Of a stretch of DNA of 64,000 bases, positions 47,292 to 55,838 are shown piece after piece. Source of the DNA: Paenibacillus albicereus (GTDB lineage Bacteria; Bacillota; Bacilli; Paenibacillales; Paenibacillaceae). Made by a program: the position numbers and the translations under genes. The notes below the pieces were generated by a model. It did not search any database and had not been told where the DNA came from. It saw only the letters and a program-made list of their open reading frames with translations. The stretch spans positions 4,771,001 through 4,835,000 of the forward strand of contig NZ_CP051428.1 in NCBI RefSeq assembly GCF_012676905.1, given 5' to 3'. Position 1 is the first letter of the stretch. Each line of letters opens with the position of its first letter.

Positions 47292-48170
47292 TTACCTCTC
47301 CTCCCGGAACAGCAGGTTGCGCTGGATGATGATGAAGAAGATGACGATGGCGAGCAGGACGACGGCCATCGCGGAGGCCAGGCCGAAGCTCTGGTACTTG
47401 AACGCCGTGTCGACGGTCTGCACGACGAAGGTCGAGGTGCCGTTCGCGCCGAGCATCATGATGTACGGGATGTCGAACGCCTCGAGCGCGCCGGTCAGCG
47501 TCAGCAGCAGCATGAGCGAGAGCACGCTCTTGATGCTGGGCACGGTGATGTAGCGGAACTTCTGCCAGCCGGAGGCGCCGTCGATCGAGCCGGCCTCGTA
47601 CAGGTCGCTCGGGATCGACTGCAGCGCGCCGATGAAGATGACCATGTTGAGGCCCATGTACTTCCACATCGAGATGAACGCCAGGGAGACGTTGACCAGA
47701 TGCGGGTTGCCGAGCCAGCTCTGCTGCCACGACTCCAAGCCGATCGTGCGCAGCAGGGAGTTGAGCGAGCCGTAGTCGAGGTGGTACACGTTCTTGAACA
47801 TGATGACCGTCGCGACGCTGTGCAGCACGTACGGCAGGAACAGCATGACGCGGAAGCCGTAGCGGCCCTTGAGCCGGCTCGTCAGGATGACGGCGAACCA
47901 GAGCGACAGCGCCACCTGGACCAGACCGCCGACGAAGTAGTAGGCGTTGTTCTTGAGCGCCAGGAACACCTCGGGCTCCGTGAAGATCTGCTTGTAGTTG
48001 TCCAGGCCGACCCAGTTCATGTCCCAGCCGGTCCCCGTCCAGTCCGTGAAGCTGTAGTAGATCAGCGACGCGGCCGGATAATAGCTGAAGGTCAGGCACA
48101 GCGCCACGGGCACGGTCAGGAAGCCGATCAGGATCAGCAGCCGCTGCGCTTTATAGCTCAATTGGTTCAT
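47292..48170 (-). CDS. Carbohydrate ABC transporter permease (MalF-like)
   Basis: The 292-residue protein has six membrane helices, YSFTDWTGTG near the N-terminus and the EAA loop EAGSIDGASGWQKFRYITVPSIKS. It pairs with the MalG-like permease to form the channel of a sugar importer. It is the first gene of the operon permease-permease-GH113-epimerase (then binding protein), downstream of a -10 and a cre-like site. Confidence 0.95.
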   Translation of the reverse strand: MNQLSYKAQRLLILIGFLTVPVALCLTFSYYPAASLIYYSFTDWTGTGWDMNWVGLDNYKQIFTEPEVFLALKNNAYYFVGGLVQVALSLWFAVILTSRLKGRYGFRVMLFLPYVLHSVATVIMFKNVYHLDYGSLNSLLRTIGLESWQQSWLGNPHLVNVSLAFISMWKYMGLNMVIFIGALQSIPSDLYEAGSIDGASGWQKFRYITVPSIKSVLSLMLLLTLTGALEAFDIPYIMMLGANGTSTFVVQTVDTAFKYQSFGLASAMAVVLLAIVIFFIIIQRNLLFREER

Positions 48171-48199
48171 CGGGTTGTTCCTCGCTTTCCATCCGGTGT

Positions 48200-48230
48200 T
48201 GAGACCGCTTTCAGTGTGCTTATCATTATA
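48200..48230 (-). promoter_or_regulatory. -10 and cre site of the mannan operon
   Basis: The minus strand has TATAAT (48225-48230) followed 11 nt downstream by TGAAAGCGGTCTCA (48200-48213), a cre-type 14-mer matching all conserved bases. The -35 is poor, which suggests activator dependence. The start codon is 30 nt further on. Confidence 0.6.
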
Positions 48231-48288
48231 CGCCTCGTCGAGGCGGGTCCTGAATGGACGGCGTTTCGATTTGTTGTCTTGTATTGTG

Positions 48289-48331
48289 CTAACAGGTGCG
48301 GACGGTTAGCGGGCCGGAGATAGTTTGTTAG
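48289..48331. promoter_or_regulatory. CTAACA/TTGTTAG motifs upstream of the mannan operon
   Basis: CTAACA (48289-48294), GTTAG (48305-48309) and TTGTTAG (48325-48331) lie 60-105 bp upstream of the -10. The same motif pair occurs at the LacI gene promoter (54136-54170). They may be activator or repressor sites of the locus regulators. Confidence 0.35.
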
Positions 48332-49047
48332 CTGCATGTCTGGACGGAGCGGATGCGGAAAGGGGGCGGCGGGAAGGCATTCGTTGACGGATTGGAGATG
48401 GAAGAGCCTATGCGGCGGGCGGGATCTTTCGAGATAGGCGCGTCAGACCCCTATTCGGCCATCGTTTGCTTGGAGGTCGACATCGAGTACGGCGTCATTC
48501 GGCATCGCAACGGCTCGTCGGGGGAGCCGAGACAGGCGTAAAGCTTCAAGCTCCTCTTGATTCGATCGCTTGCGGCCAGCATGGAACGAAAGGAAGGCAT
48601 TTTCCCCAGCCGCTCCGGGGCAATCGCCCCGGTATCGGCGGCTGCGCAACGGGCGGCGCGGCGAGGGAGCTTCGGGGCAAGGGAACTTTGGGGCAAGCGC
48701 GGCAGCATCGGCGGTTGCTGAAGCTTACGACGAATCAGCTCGTCAGCAGCTCTAAAAATGCCGCTGGCAAAAGCTAACGACGCAGTAAACGCTTATAGGC
48801 GGAAAAAGGAGTCCATTCGGGGTTGACCACGTTCATCTTGACTTCTAAGCGCATGAGGAGTCGTTAGCAGGAAGAAACAAGGAAAAATGGGCTTCTAAGC
48901 ATCTAGCGAGTCGTTCGATTCTTGAGGCATCATCCTACCGACAGCGTCCCCGAGCCGAGCCCGAGCCGAGCCCACGACAGGACGGCTTGCGGATGCGCCT
49001 GGGGCGGCAACCCATGCGGCTGATTCCGAAGCCCCTTCAAAAGCAAA
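48332..49047. other. Non-coding stretch between the permease operon and the response regulator
   Basis: I find no credible gene in these 716 bp. The open frames lack ribosome sites and recognisable protein patterns. The left half is GC-rich and low in structure. The right half is AT-richer and holds the palindromic element at 48773-48868 and a half copy after it. Confidence 0.55.
48773..48868. repeat. Imperfect palindromic intergenic element
   Basis: Terminal arms GCTAACGAC and GTCGTTAGC enclose 78 bp; inside the arms GTAAACGCTTATAGGCGG and TTCTAAGCGCATGAG are again roughly complementary. A partial second right half follows at 48881-48914. It resembles the abundant palindromic intergenic repeats I recall from Paenibacillus genomes. 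No coding capacity. Confidence 0.55.
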
Positions 49048-49093
49048 AAGACCCTGGATGGGGAAAGGCTTCTCCTCCCCACCCAGGGTCTTT
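49048..49093 (-). terminator. Terminator of the LacI-kinase-regulator operon
   Basis: Arms AAAGACCCTGG and CCAGGGTCTTT with further inner pairing (GGGGA/TCCCC-like) are followed by TTGCTTTTG on the minus strand. It lies beyond the 89-bp repeats, so these would be part of the 3' untranslated region. Confidence 0.8.
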
Positions 49094-49104
49094 GCTTGAT
49101 TAAC

Positions 49105-49372
49105 CCGCCGCTTGCGGACGATTGACGCGGTGCCCCATCCGGTGCGACCGCCGTTTGCGATCGCTCGAAACGCTGCCTGCGGACGCGCGGCGACCGCCGA
49201 TTGCGGACGATTGACGCGGTGACCCATACGGTGCGACCGCCGCTTGCGATCGCTCGAAACGCTGCCTGCGGACGCGCGGCGACCTCCGCTTGAAGACGAT
49301 TGACGCGGCGACCCATCCGGTGCGACCGCCGCTTGCGATCGCTCGAAACGCTGCCTGCGGACAGTTGACGCG
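49105..49372. repeat. Three tandem 89-bp repeats after the response regulator
   Basis: CTGCCTGCGG occurs at 49173, 49262 and 49351, exactly 89 bp apart, each preceded by TTGCGATCGCTCGAAACG and GATTGACGCGG. Each unit contains the palindrome GCGATCGC. Copies differ by a few bases. The array lies between the regulator stop codon and its terminator. Confidence 0.9.
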
Positions 49373-49398
49373 CAGCTCCCTTGCGCGGCAATCGCCGA

Positions 49399-50919
49399 CT
49401 AGCGTACGCCGTCGCGATATTCCTTGGGCGTCTTGCCGGTGACGCGCTTGAACGCTTTGGTGAAATAAGCGGGGTCCGCGTAGCCGGAGCGCTCGCCCAC
49501 CTCGTACGTCTTGAGCTCGGGATGGTCCTTGAGCAGCCGCTTGGCGACCTCGATCCGCACGGAGATCGCGTAGTCGGTAATCGTCTCGCCCGTCTCGCTG
49601 CGGAACAGCTTGCTTAGATAGCTCGGCGTCAAATGGACGAGCTCGGCCAGCCGCTGCAGGTCCAGCTCCTCGGCGTACCGCTCCTGCAGATAGGCTTTGA
49701 CCGTCTCGACCGCCCGGCTCTGATGCCTCAGCTCGCGCAGCAGCGCCAGCCGCTGCTGCGCCTCCTGCCGCAGCGTGTCGGCGTAGGCGCTCCAGCTGCG
49801 GCTGCGGAGCGGCTGCGGCGGTCCGCTCGGCTGCGGAGCGGGCTGGCCCGCGAGGCTGTCGTCCAGCTGAGCAAGCAGCGCGGAGGCGGACGCGTCGAGG
49901 TCCGCCCAGGATAGGCGGCGCTGCTCGGCCGCATTCAGCCACTCCTCCACGATCACGGCGGCGCGTTCAAGATCGGCGGCTGGCAGGACGGCGCGCAGCT
50001 CCTGCTCGTCGGGACGCACGCCGGGAGCGGAGCCGAGCGCTGGCGCGGCCGCAGGGATGCGGCCCGGAGGCGGGGCGGCCGCGGAGACCGCCGTGCCGGC
50101 AGGACTGCCGGCATACCACGCCTGCAGCAGCGCCGCCTCCGCCTCGCCGTAGGCGCGCGCAAGCGCCGCGGCGCCGGAATGCACGCCGCTGATGCCGCCC
50201 CGCGGCTCGGCGGAGAGCGCCAGCCGGCCGAGCAGCGTGACGGCCAGCTCGCGCGGCGTGTCGGCATGGTCGCCATGGCGTAGCGCCAGCAGCACGGCCG
50301 GCGGTCCGTCCTCGCGCATCAGCACGCGATGCTCGCGGCGCAGCGCCGCCAGCGCCGCGGCGAGCTGCTCGCCGTCCGGCATCGGGGCGGCGTGCAGCAC
50401 GACGAACGCGTACATGCCGCGGATGAAGCCGAGCTCGTCGAGCTGGTCGCAGGCCGACTGCATGACCGGCTGCGGGATGCGCTTCGCATCGGCGGCGAGC
50501 AGCAGCTCGATGAGCGATTCCGCCTGCAGCGGCTGACGGCTGCGCGACGCGCCGACCTTCTCCGCGATGCGTTCGAGCAGCCGCGCCAGCTCGTCCTGGT
50601 TGACCGGCTTGAGCAGGTAGTCCTCCACGCCCCCGCGCAGCGCCTCGCGCGCGTAGGCGAAGTCGTTGTAGCCGCTCAGCACGGCGACGGCGACCTGGCT
50701 GCCGCGCTCCCGCAGCTCTTGAATCAGCTGCAATCCGTCCATCTGCGGCATGCGGATGTCGGTCATGAGCAGCTCCGCCCCGGAGGCATCCAGGCTGCGG
50801 AGCGCCTCGCGCGCGCTCGCCCATACGCCGACGACTTCGTAAGGGCCGGTTCGCTCGATGATTTTGGCGAGGCCGAGGCGGATTTTCTCCTCATCGTCGA
50901 CGACGGCAACTTTAAGCAT
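49399..50919 (-). CDS. YesN-type response regulator with AraC DNA-binding domain
   Basis: The 506-residue regulator has a receiver domain (Asp54 in LLMTDIRMPQMDG, Lys in YLLKPVNQDE), a long middle region, and a C-terminal AraC/XylS double helix-turn-helix (about 405-506; LDLQRLAELVHLTPSYLSKLFRSETGETITDYAISVRIEVAKRLL). An Ala/Pro-rich segment (about 270-300) and another (about 355-370) interrupt the middle region. It pairs with the sensor kinase and probably activates the mannan operon. It overlaps the kinase gene by 8 nt. Confidence 0.94.
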   Translation of the reverse strand: MLKVAVVDDEEKIRLGLAKIIERTGPYEVVGVWASAREALRSLDASGAELLMTDIRMPQMDGLQLIQELRERGSQVAVAVLSGYNDFAYAREALRGGVEDYLLKPVNQDELARLLERIAEKVGASRSRQPLQAESLIELLLAADAKRIPQPVMQSACDQLDELGFIRGMYAFVVLHAAPMPDGEQLAAALAALRREHRVLMREDGPPAVLLALRHGDHADTPRELAVTLLGRLALSAEPRGGISGVHSGAAALARAYGEAEAALLQAWYAGSPAGTAVSAAAPPPGRIPAAAPALGSAPGVRPDEQELRAVLPAADLERAAVIVEEWLNAAEQRRLSWADLDASASALLAQLDDSLAGQPAPQPSGPPQPLRSRSWSAYADTLRQEAQQRLALLRELRHQSRAVETVKAYLQERYAEELDLQRLAELVHLTPSYLSKLFRSETGETITDYAISVRIEVAKRLLKDHPELKTYEVGERSGYADPAYFTKAFKRVTGKTPKEYRDGVR

Positions 50920-52825
50920 CGGATCGCTCTCCTTTCTGGTCTTCCCTAGCCGCTCCGTCCATCGCCGAAACCTGGGGAATGCGCATCGTGACGGCCGTGC
51001 CGGCTCCCGGCTCGCTGGCCAGCTGCAGCCCGTAAGCCGGGCCGTAGCGCAGCTGAAGCCGCTCCTGCACGTTGCGCAGCCCGATGCCGCCGGACTCCTC
51101 GTCCGGAGCCGAAGCGGCCGACGCCAGGCCGGCGCGCACGCGGGACAGCTCCTCCGGCCGCATGCCGCGGCCGTCGTCCGCGATGCGAACGACCCGATCC
51201 TTGCCCTCGATCCAGCTGTCGATCTCGATCGTCAGCCGTTCGCGCGAGCCGTCGTAGCCGTGGAGCACGGCATTCTCCACGATCGGCTGGAAGATCAGCT
51301 TCATGACGCTCGCATCCGCTGCGCGCGCCTCGGCGCTCAGCGCCAGGCGGAAGCGCTCGCCCCCGTAGCGGTAATTCATCAGCTCGACGTACTGCTCCAG
51401 ATGCTCCCACTCGCGCTGCGCCGGCACGGCGGCCGAGCCGGCATGCAGGCTGTAGCGCAGCTGCTCGCCCAGCAGCTGCACCATCCGCCCGACCTCGTCC
51501 GCGTCGCTCAGCACGGCCGTCATGCGGATCGACTCCAGCGTGTTGTAGATGAAATGCGGATTGATCTGGCGCTGCAGGTTCTCCAGCTGCACCTCGGTCT
51601 TGCGCTGCTCGATCCGATAGATGTTGTCGATCAGCTCCCGCGTGCGGGCGATCATGCGGTTGAAGGCATGGCCGGCCATGCCCGCCTCGTCCCGCCGGCG
51701 CACCGGGAAGCTGACCTCGAAGTTGCCTCCTTGCACCTGCTTCATGAGGCTGACGAGCGAGCGCAGCGGCTTGGTCAGCGCCAGGATAAGCACGACGGTC
51801 AGCGCCATCGCGGCCGCCATCGCGACGCCGGCGGCGATCAGGCTGTAGTTGCGGTTGCGCACCGCGTCCTCGACCAGATGCCGCTGCGGAATCGTGATGA
51901 GCAGCCTCCAGCCCGTATCCGGCGACTGCCGGAAGATGACAAGCTGCTCCTCGCCGTCGACCGAGGTGCGGTAGCTGCCCTCGCTGCCCCGCGCCTCGGC
52001 GAGCAGCGGCGCCGAGCCGAGGTTTTCCGCCAGGTAGCGCTTCTCGCTGTCGTAGATGACGGTGCCATCCTCGTCGGCGATGATCGTCGTGCCGCGCGTC
52101 GCCGCGTCCAGATCGCGCACCATGTCCTCGATGACGCTGATGTTGGCGTCGACGGCGATCAGCCCGACCGAGCGGAACGACGTCGTGATGATGTCGCGGA
52201 CGACCGTGAACACGTATTGCTTGCTGCTGCTCGCGCTGCTCGTGACCGCTTGGGTGCTGACGAGCACGGGCGTGCCGTTTTTCGGCTCGGCCAGCTGGCG
52301 CCAGCGCTCGTACACCTCCTTGAGGTCGCTGCGCACGCCGCCGGACTTGACCGCCGTGTACGGATTGCCCCGCCGGTCGAACAGGTAGACGTTGCTGGAG
52401 CCTTTCTTGAGGTTGTTCATGAAATAGATGCTGCTCTCCACCTCGCGCTGGATGCTGAGCTTGAGCCCTGCTTCGAGCCATTGGTACTCCGGCTCCGAGC
52501 TGCCGCCCTCGCTGCCATGCGTGGCATAGAACTGGTTGGAGCGCTCCAGGCCGCTCTGGATCTCGTCGAGATAGGCGGGGATGATGGCGATCTGCTTCAT
52601 GTCGTGGATGTAGTCGTCGAGCGAATTGAGCATCCGGTCCGACACCTGCGAGGCGTAGGTGACCGTGTTCTGCTCGATCGTCGCGAAGTTGTGGGAAGCC
52701 GACACGTAGGTGATGACGGCGATCGGCAGCAGCACGAGCAGGAAGTAGACGAGCAGCAGCCTCGTCTCTAGCCGGTGCAGCAGCGGCTCCAGCCGCTGGC
52801 GCAGCGCGCTCCCGAGCCTAGCCAT
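50912..52825 (-). CDS. YesM-type sensor histidine kinase
   Basis: This 637-residue kinase has an N-terminal membrane helix (LLLVYFLLVLLPIAVITYVSA), an extracellular dCache-like sensor (about 45-300), a second helix (SLIAAGVAMAAAMALTVVLILAL), a HAMP segment, and a His_kinase domain with the phospho-His in QINPHFIYNTLESIRM near 430. The ATPase domain shows PIVENAVLHGY, ADDGRGM and GGIGLRNVQERL. It senses an extracellular sugar or a sugar-bound protein. It overlaps the LacI gene and the regulator gene by 8 nt each. Confidence 0.95.
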   Translation of the reverse strand: MARLGSALRQRLEPLLHRLETRLLLVYFLLVLLPIAVITYVSASHNFATIEQNTVTYASQVSDRMLNSLDDYIHDMKQIAIIPAYLDEIQSGLERSNQFYATHGSEGGSSEPEYQWLEAGLKLSIQREVESSIYFMNNLKKGSSNVYLFDRRGNPYTAVKSGGVRSDLKEVYERWRQLAEPKNGTPVLVSTQAVTSSASSSKQYVFTVVRDIITTSFRSVGLIAVDANISVIEDMVRDLDAATRGTTIIADEDGTVIYDSEKRYLAENLGSAPLLAEARGSEGSYRTSVDGEEQLVIFRQSPDTGWRLLITIPQRHLVEDAVRNRNYSLIAAGVAMAAAMALTVVLILALTKPLRSLVSLMKQVQGGNFEVSFPVRRRDEAGMAGHAFNRMIARTRELIDNIYRIEQRKTEVQLENLQRQINPHFIYNTLESIRMTAVLSDADEVGRMVQLLGEQLRYSLHAGSAAVPAQREWEHLEQYVELMNYRYGGERFRLALSAEARAADASVMKLIFQPIVENAVLHGYDGSRERLTIEIDSWIEGKDRVVRIADDGRGMRPEELSRVRAGLASAASAPDEESGGIGLRNVQERLQLRYGPAYGLQLASEPGAGTAVTMRIPQVSAMDGAAREDQKGERSDA

Positions 52826-54086
52826 CGTCGCGCGCCGCTCCCGTAGAGGCGCGGATGACGAGCTCGCCCGTCAGCAGCACCTTTTCGACCGGGCTTGCCG
52901 GCTGCTGCACCCGGCGCAGCAGCGCCTCGACCGCGCGCCGGCCCATGTCGTGCTTGTGCACATGCACCGTCGTCAGCGTCGGGCTCGACAGCGCCGCGTC
53001 CTCGATGTCGTCGAACCCGGCGACCGAGACGTCGCCCGGCACGGATACGCCCATGCGCGCAAGGATCGTCATGATGCAGATCGCGATGGAGTCGTTCGCG
53101 CAGGCGAACGCCGTCGGCAGCCGTTCCTCGCGCTGCAGCTCCTGCAGCATCGGCTCCAGCGCCTCGGTCATCTCCGAGCGATTGTGCCCGCGCACGGTGA
53201 GCAGGCCGTCATGCTGCCCGTCCGTGCTCAGGCCGTGCTCCTCCATCATGGCGCGGAAGCCGAACCAGCGGTCGTAGAAGCTGCGCGAATAGGTCAGGTT
53301 GCCGACGAACTGCAGCCGCCGATGGCCGAGTCCGATCAGATAGTTCGCGACGCGGCGCATCCATTCGAAGTTGTTCATCGACAGCACGTCCGTCGGCACG
53401 AGCGGCTCCTCGTGGTCGATGAGCACCGTCGGGATGCCGAGGTTGCGGATCTCCAGCAGCACCGGATAGGAGATGAACCCGACGCCGACGAGCCCCATGA
53501 CGCCGCGCGGATTGATGAGCGAGGCGAAGCGCGTCGTGCCCTGCTCCGTGATGAGGATCGAGCCGATGCCCCGCTCCTCCAGCTCCTCCTGGACGCCCTC
53601 GATGATGCGTCCCCAGTAGTAGGACAGCCTCGTCTGGAAGCGCACGTTGGGCACGAGGATGATGACCTGGCTGCCCAGCTCGACGTCCGCTGCGCTCCCG
53701 GCCGGCCGGCCGGAGACGGCTGGGCGGCTCGCTTCCCCGTAGCTGCCGGAAGGCGGGACGCCGCCAGCGAGCCAAGCGCCAACGCCGCTTGGCTGGCCGA
53801 TGGCGCCGGGGCCGCCCGCATGGCCGCTGGCGGAGGGGGCGCCGAACGCCCATCCCGCAGGCAAGCGCGTTCCTTCGCCCGTCTCTGCCGGGTCCGTCCG
53901 TCTCCCGGCCTCCGCCCCGTCCGCCGCTTTGGGCGGAAAGCGGTAGCCGAGCTGGATCGCCGCCTTGATGATCCGCTCCCGCGTCTCCGCCTTGACGCCG
54001 CTTTTGCCGGAAAGCGCCTTGGATACGGCGAACTTGGACATGCCGACGTGATCGGCGATGTCCTGCATCGTGACTCGCTCCGCCAT
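52818..54086 (-). CDS. LacI-family regulator with long Gly/Ala/Pro insert
   Basis: The 422-residue protein has the LacI helix-turn-helix (VTMQDIADHVGMSKFAVSKALSGKSGVKAETRERI, about 6-40) and the periplasmic-binding-like effector domain (about 140-410; QVIILVPNVRFQTRLSYYWGRIIEGVQEELEERG). Between them about 80 low-complexity residues rich in Gly, Ala, Pro and Ser replace the usual short hinge. The ATG at 54086 follows GGAGG by 7 nt. It starts the LacI-kinase-regulator operon and probably controls the mannan locus. Confidence 0.92.
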   Translation of the reverse strand: MAERVTMQDIADHVGMSKFAVSKALSGKSGVKAETRERIIKAAIQLGYRFPPKAADGAEAGRRTDPAETGEGTRLPAGWAFGAPSASGHAGGPGAIGQPSGVGAWLAGGVPPSGSYGEASRPAVSGRPAGSAADVELGSQVIILVPNVRFQTRLSYYWGRIIEGVQEELEERGIGSILITEQGTTRFASLINPRGVMGLVGVGFISYPVLLEIRNLGIPTVLIDHEEPLVPTDVLSMNNFEWMRRVANYLIGLGHRRLQFVGNLTYSRSFYDRWFGFRAMMEEHGLSTDGQHDGLLTVRGHNRSEMTEALEPMLQELQREERLPTAFACANDSIAICIMTILARMGVSVPGDVSVAGFDDIEDAALSSPTLTTVHVHKHDMGRRAVEALLRRVQQPASPVEKVLLTGELVIRASTGAARDDG

Positions 54087-54135
54087 GTTCATTCCTCCCG
54101 TGCTTCGTCTATCGTCGGATTATCTGTTAGGTCAG

Positions 54136-54170
54136 TTGTTAGTCATTGTTATCTCTGCAAGCGCTAACAA
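54136..54170. promoter_or_regulatory. Operator/cre-like site upstream of the LacI gene
   Basis: TTGTTAG (54136-54142) and CTAACAA (54164-54170) form a 7-bp dyad. Within it TGCAAGCGCTAACA (54156-54169) fits the cre consensus. The region may be bound by CcpA or by the LacI protein itself. Confidence 0.5.
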
Positions 54171-54449
54171 GTGGACCTAGAATAACATACGAAGGAGCGC
54201 TCGTACAGATGGGGCCGCTTGGGCCGCAGCGGCTGCCGGTTCCGACGGCAGCCTCGTTCAAGCAAGGAAAGGCTCTCGCCCTATCGGAGCGAGAGCCTTT
54301 CGGGTTCTATAGAGAAGGTGTCGCCAAGCCGCAGCGCTTCGGGCAGCCGCTAACGCAGCCGAAAAAGCCTTATGGAGCGGAAAGAGCTCCTTTGCCACGA
54401 AAATCTCGACGGGCCGGAGCTCAGCCTCTGAAGCTGCCGCGCCGCCGCC
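54171..54449. other. Non-coding stretch between the LacI promoter and DUF72 gene
   Basis: No gene is apparent. Apart from the hairpin at 54268-54300 I see no structure that I can support. Confidence 0.5.
54268..54300. terminator. Hairpin terminator downstream of the DUF72 gene
   Basis: The 12-bp arms AAAGGCTCTCGC and GCGAGAGCCTTT are AT-tipped on both sides, so it may work in either direction. It lies 150 nt past the DUF72 stop codon. Confidence 0.65.
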
Positions 54450-55322
54450 TCAGAACAGCTCCAGCTGCTCCACGCCGGGATCGCGCTCCGGCGGCTCCTC
54501 GGGTATCGGCGGCGGCGTCTGGCCGAGCAGCATCATCAGCTCCCGGGCGTTGTCCGCGGCGTCGCCCCCCGAGTTGTTGTTGAAAATGACCTCCACCGTC
54601 CGGCTCTGCGCCTCCAGCCGCCTCAGCCTCTCCGCCCACTCCTCCAGCTCCTGGCGGCTGTAGCGATACAGATACCGCACCTCGCGCCAGTTCGGCTGTC
54701 CGGAGGAGTGCCAGCCCTCCGCGTGGCGGCCGTGCATGCGGACGAGCGTATGGCTCTCGTCGGTGGCCGCCTCGACGATCGGGATCGAGCCCTCCCCCGC
54801 CTGAGGCTCGTCGCAGACGCTGTGACGCCAGCCCTCCTCGCGCATGAAGGCGAGCGTGCGCTCCCGCATCTGCGGCACGAACCAGCTCTGGTGGCGGAAC
54901 TCGAGCGCGCACGGGATGTCCTCCATGAACCGCTTCGCCATGCGGAGCGTCTCGACGCTTTCGCGGGTGCAGGCGAACCACGGCGGGTACTGGAACAGCA
55001 CGCAGCTCAGCTTGCCGCTCTCCCGCATCGGCGTCAGCGCCAGCTTGAAGTCGGCGAACATCGCCTCTTCGTCGGCATAGGGGATCGCGCCCCGGCTATG
55101 CCCGGTCATGCCCTGGTACGCCTTGACGACGAAGCGGAAGTCCTCCGGCGTCTCGGCGGTCCATTTTTCCATGTTGCGCTGCGGCTGGACCGCATAAAAG
55201 CTGCTGTCCACCTCGACCGTGCCGAACAGCCGGCTGTAGGCGGCCAGCTTGGCCTTGGCCGCCTGCCGCGTCCGGTACAGCGCATCATGATCGCCCCAGC
55301 CGGCGAGTCCGATCGTAATCAT
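54450..55322 (-). CDS. DUF72 (YecE) family protein
   Basis: The 290-residue TIM-barrel protein has the YecE pattern: ITIGLAGWGDHD, FGTVEVDSSFYAVQP, FVVKAYQGMTGH, VLFQYPPWF, ALEFRHQSWF, TLVRMHGRHAEGWH and VEVIFNNNSGGDAADNAREL. No biochemical function is established for the family. The ATG at 55322 follows AAGGAGG by 8 nt; the GTG/ATG six codons earlier overlaps this site. The C-terminus is Pro/Glu-rich. Confidence 0.9.
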   Translation of the reverse strand: MITIGLAGWGDHDALYRTRQAAKAKLAAYSRLFGTVEVDSSFYAVQPQRNMEKWTAETPEDFRFVVKAYQGMTGHSRGAIPYADEEAMFADFKLALTPMRESGKLSCVLFQYPPWFACTRESVETLRMAKRFMEDIPCALEFRHQSWFVPQMRERTLAFMREEGWRHSVCDEPQAGEGSIPIVEAATDESHTLVRMHGRHAEGWHSSGQPNWREVRYLYRYSRQELEEWAERLRRLEAQSRTVEVIFNNNSGGDAADNARELMMLLGQTPPPIPEEPPERDPGVEQLELF

Positions 55323-55438
55323 GGGCCGTTCCTCCTTCATCTCCGCCAGGGGCGGCAGAGCGTTGTCATGTCTGGACCCTCTACCCGAATAGAATAACCC
55401 TGTGAAAGAGATCCTTAACGATCGGGGTGGTGCATCGG

Positions 55439-55705
55439 ATGACGTATGTATGGGCGGCGATCATCGTGCTGGCGGCAGGCGCGGTCGTGTACGCGGCCAT
55501 CGCGTCCGGCAAGCGCTGGGCGCTGCTGCGCAGCGAGAGCAAGGCGAGGATCGACAAGCTGTACCGGCTGGAGGCGTATCTGAAGAGCAACGGCGTGCGG
55601 ACCCGCACGGCGGAGGAGGACGGCCACCTGCGGCTGCTCGTCCTGCGCAAGCAGCTGGAGCAGGGCCGGGAGCTGCTGGAGGCGTACGAGGAAGAAGCCG
55701 GCTAA
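55439..55705 (+). CDS. Small membrane-anchored protein, 88 residues
   Basis: An N-terminal membrane helix (VWAAIIVLAAGAVVYAAIA) is followed by a highly charged helical domain (LLRSESKARIDKLYRLEAYL, then LRLLVLRKQLEQGRELLEAYEEE) that could form a coiled coil. GGGGTGG lies 8 nt before the ATG at 55439. No named family is recognised. It is divergent from the DUF72 gene and ends before a terminator-like hairpin. Confidence 0.65.
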   Translation: MTYVWAAIIVLAAGAVVYAAIASGKRWALLRSESKARIDKLYRLEAYLKSNGVRTRTAEEDGHLRLLVLRKQLEQGRELLEAYEEEAG

Positions 55706-55788
55706 GCCCGGCACGCGAGAGCATGCGCAAGGCTCGGGAGCCGGCCCCTCCCGTGAACGCAGCCTTTTTCCCGGTTCGCCTTGTCGTC

Positions 55789-55838
55789 AAAAAGGACCTC
55801 GCCCGCCGCTTCGCAGCGTCGGGAATCGGGGTCCTTTT
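55789..55838 (+). terminator. Terminator-like hairpin after the small membrane protein gene
   Basis: Outer arms AAAAGGACC and GGTCCTTTT enclose about 30 nt with inner pairing near CCGCTTCGCAGCG. It is followed by TTTTGC. Confidence 0.6.

Noticed and set aside
46425-48323. A 632-codon plus-strand open frame rich in Asp, Arg and Glu
   Set aside because: It is antisense to the two sugar permeases; such charged translations are typical shadows of hydrophobic membrane protein genes.
48340-48760. Small genes in the permease-regulator gap
   Set aside because: Several frames of 60-100 codons exist on both strands but lack ribosome sites and protein-like hydrophobic patterns.
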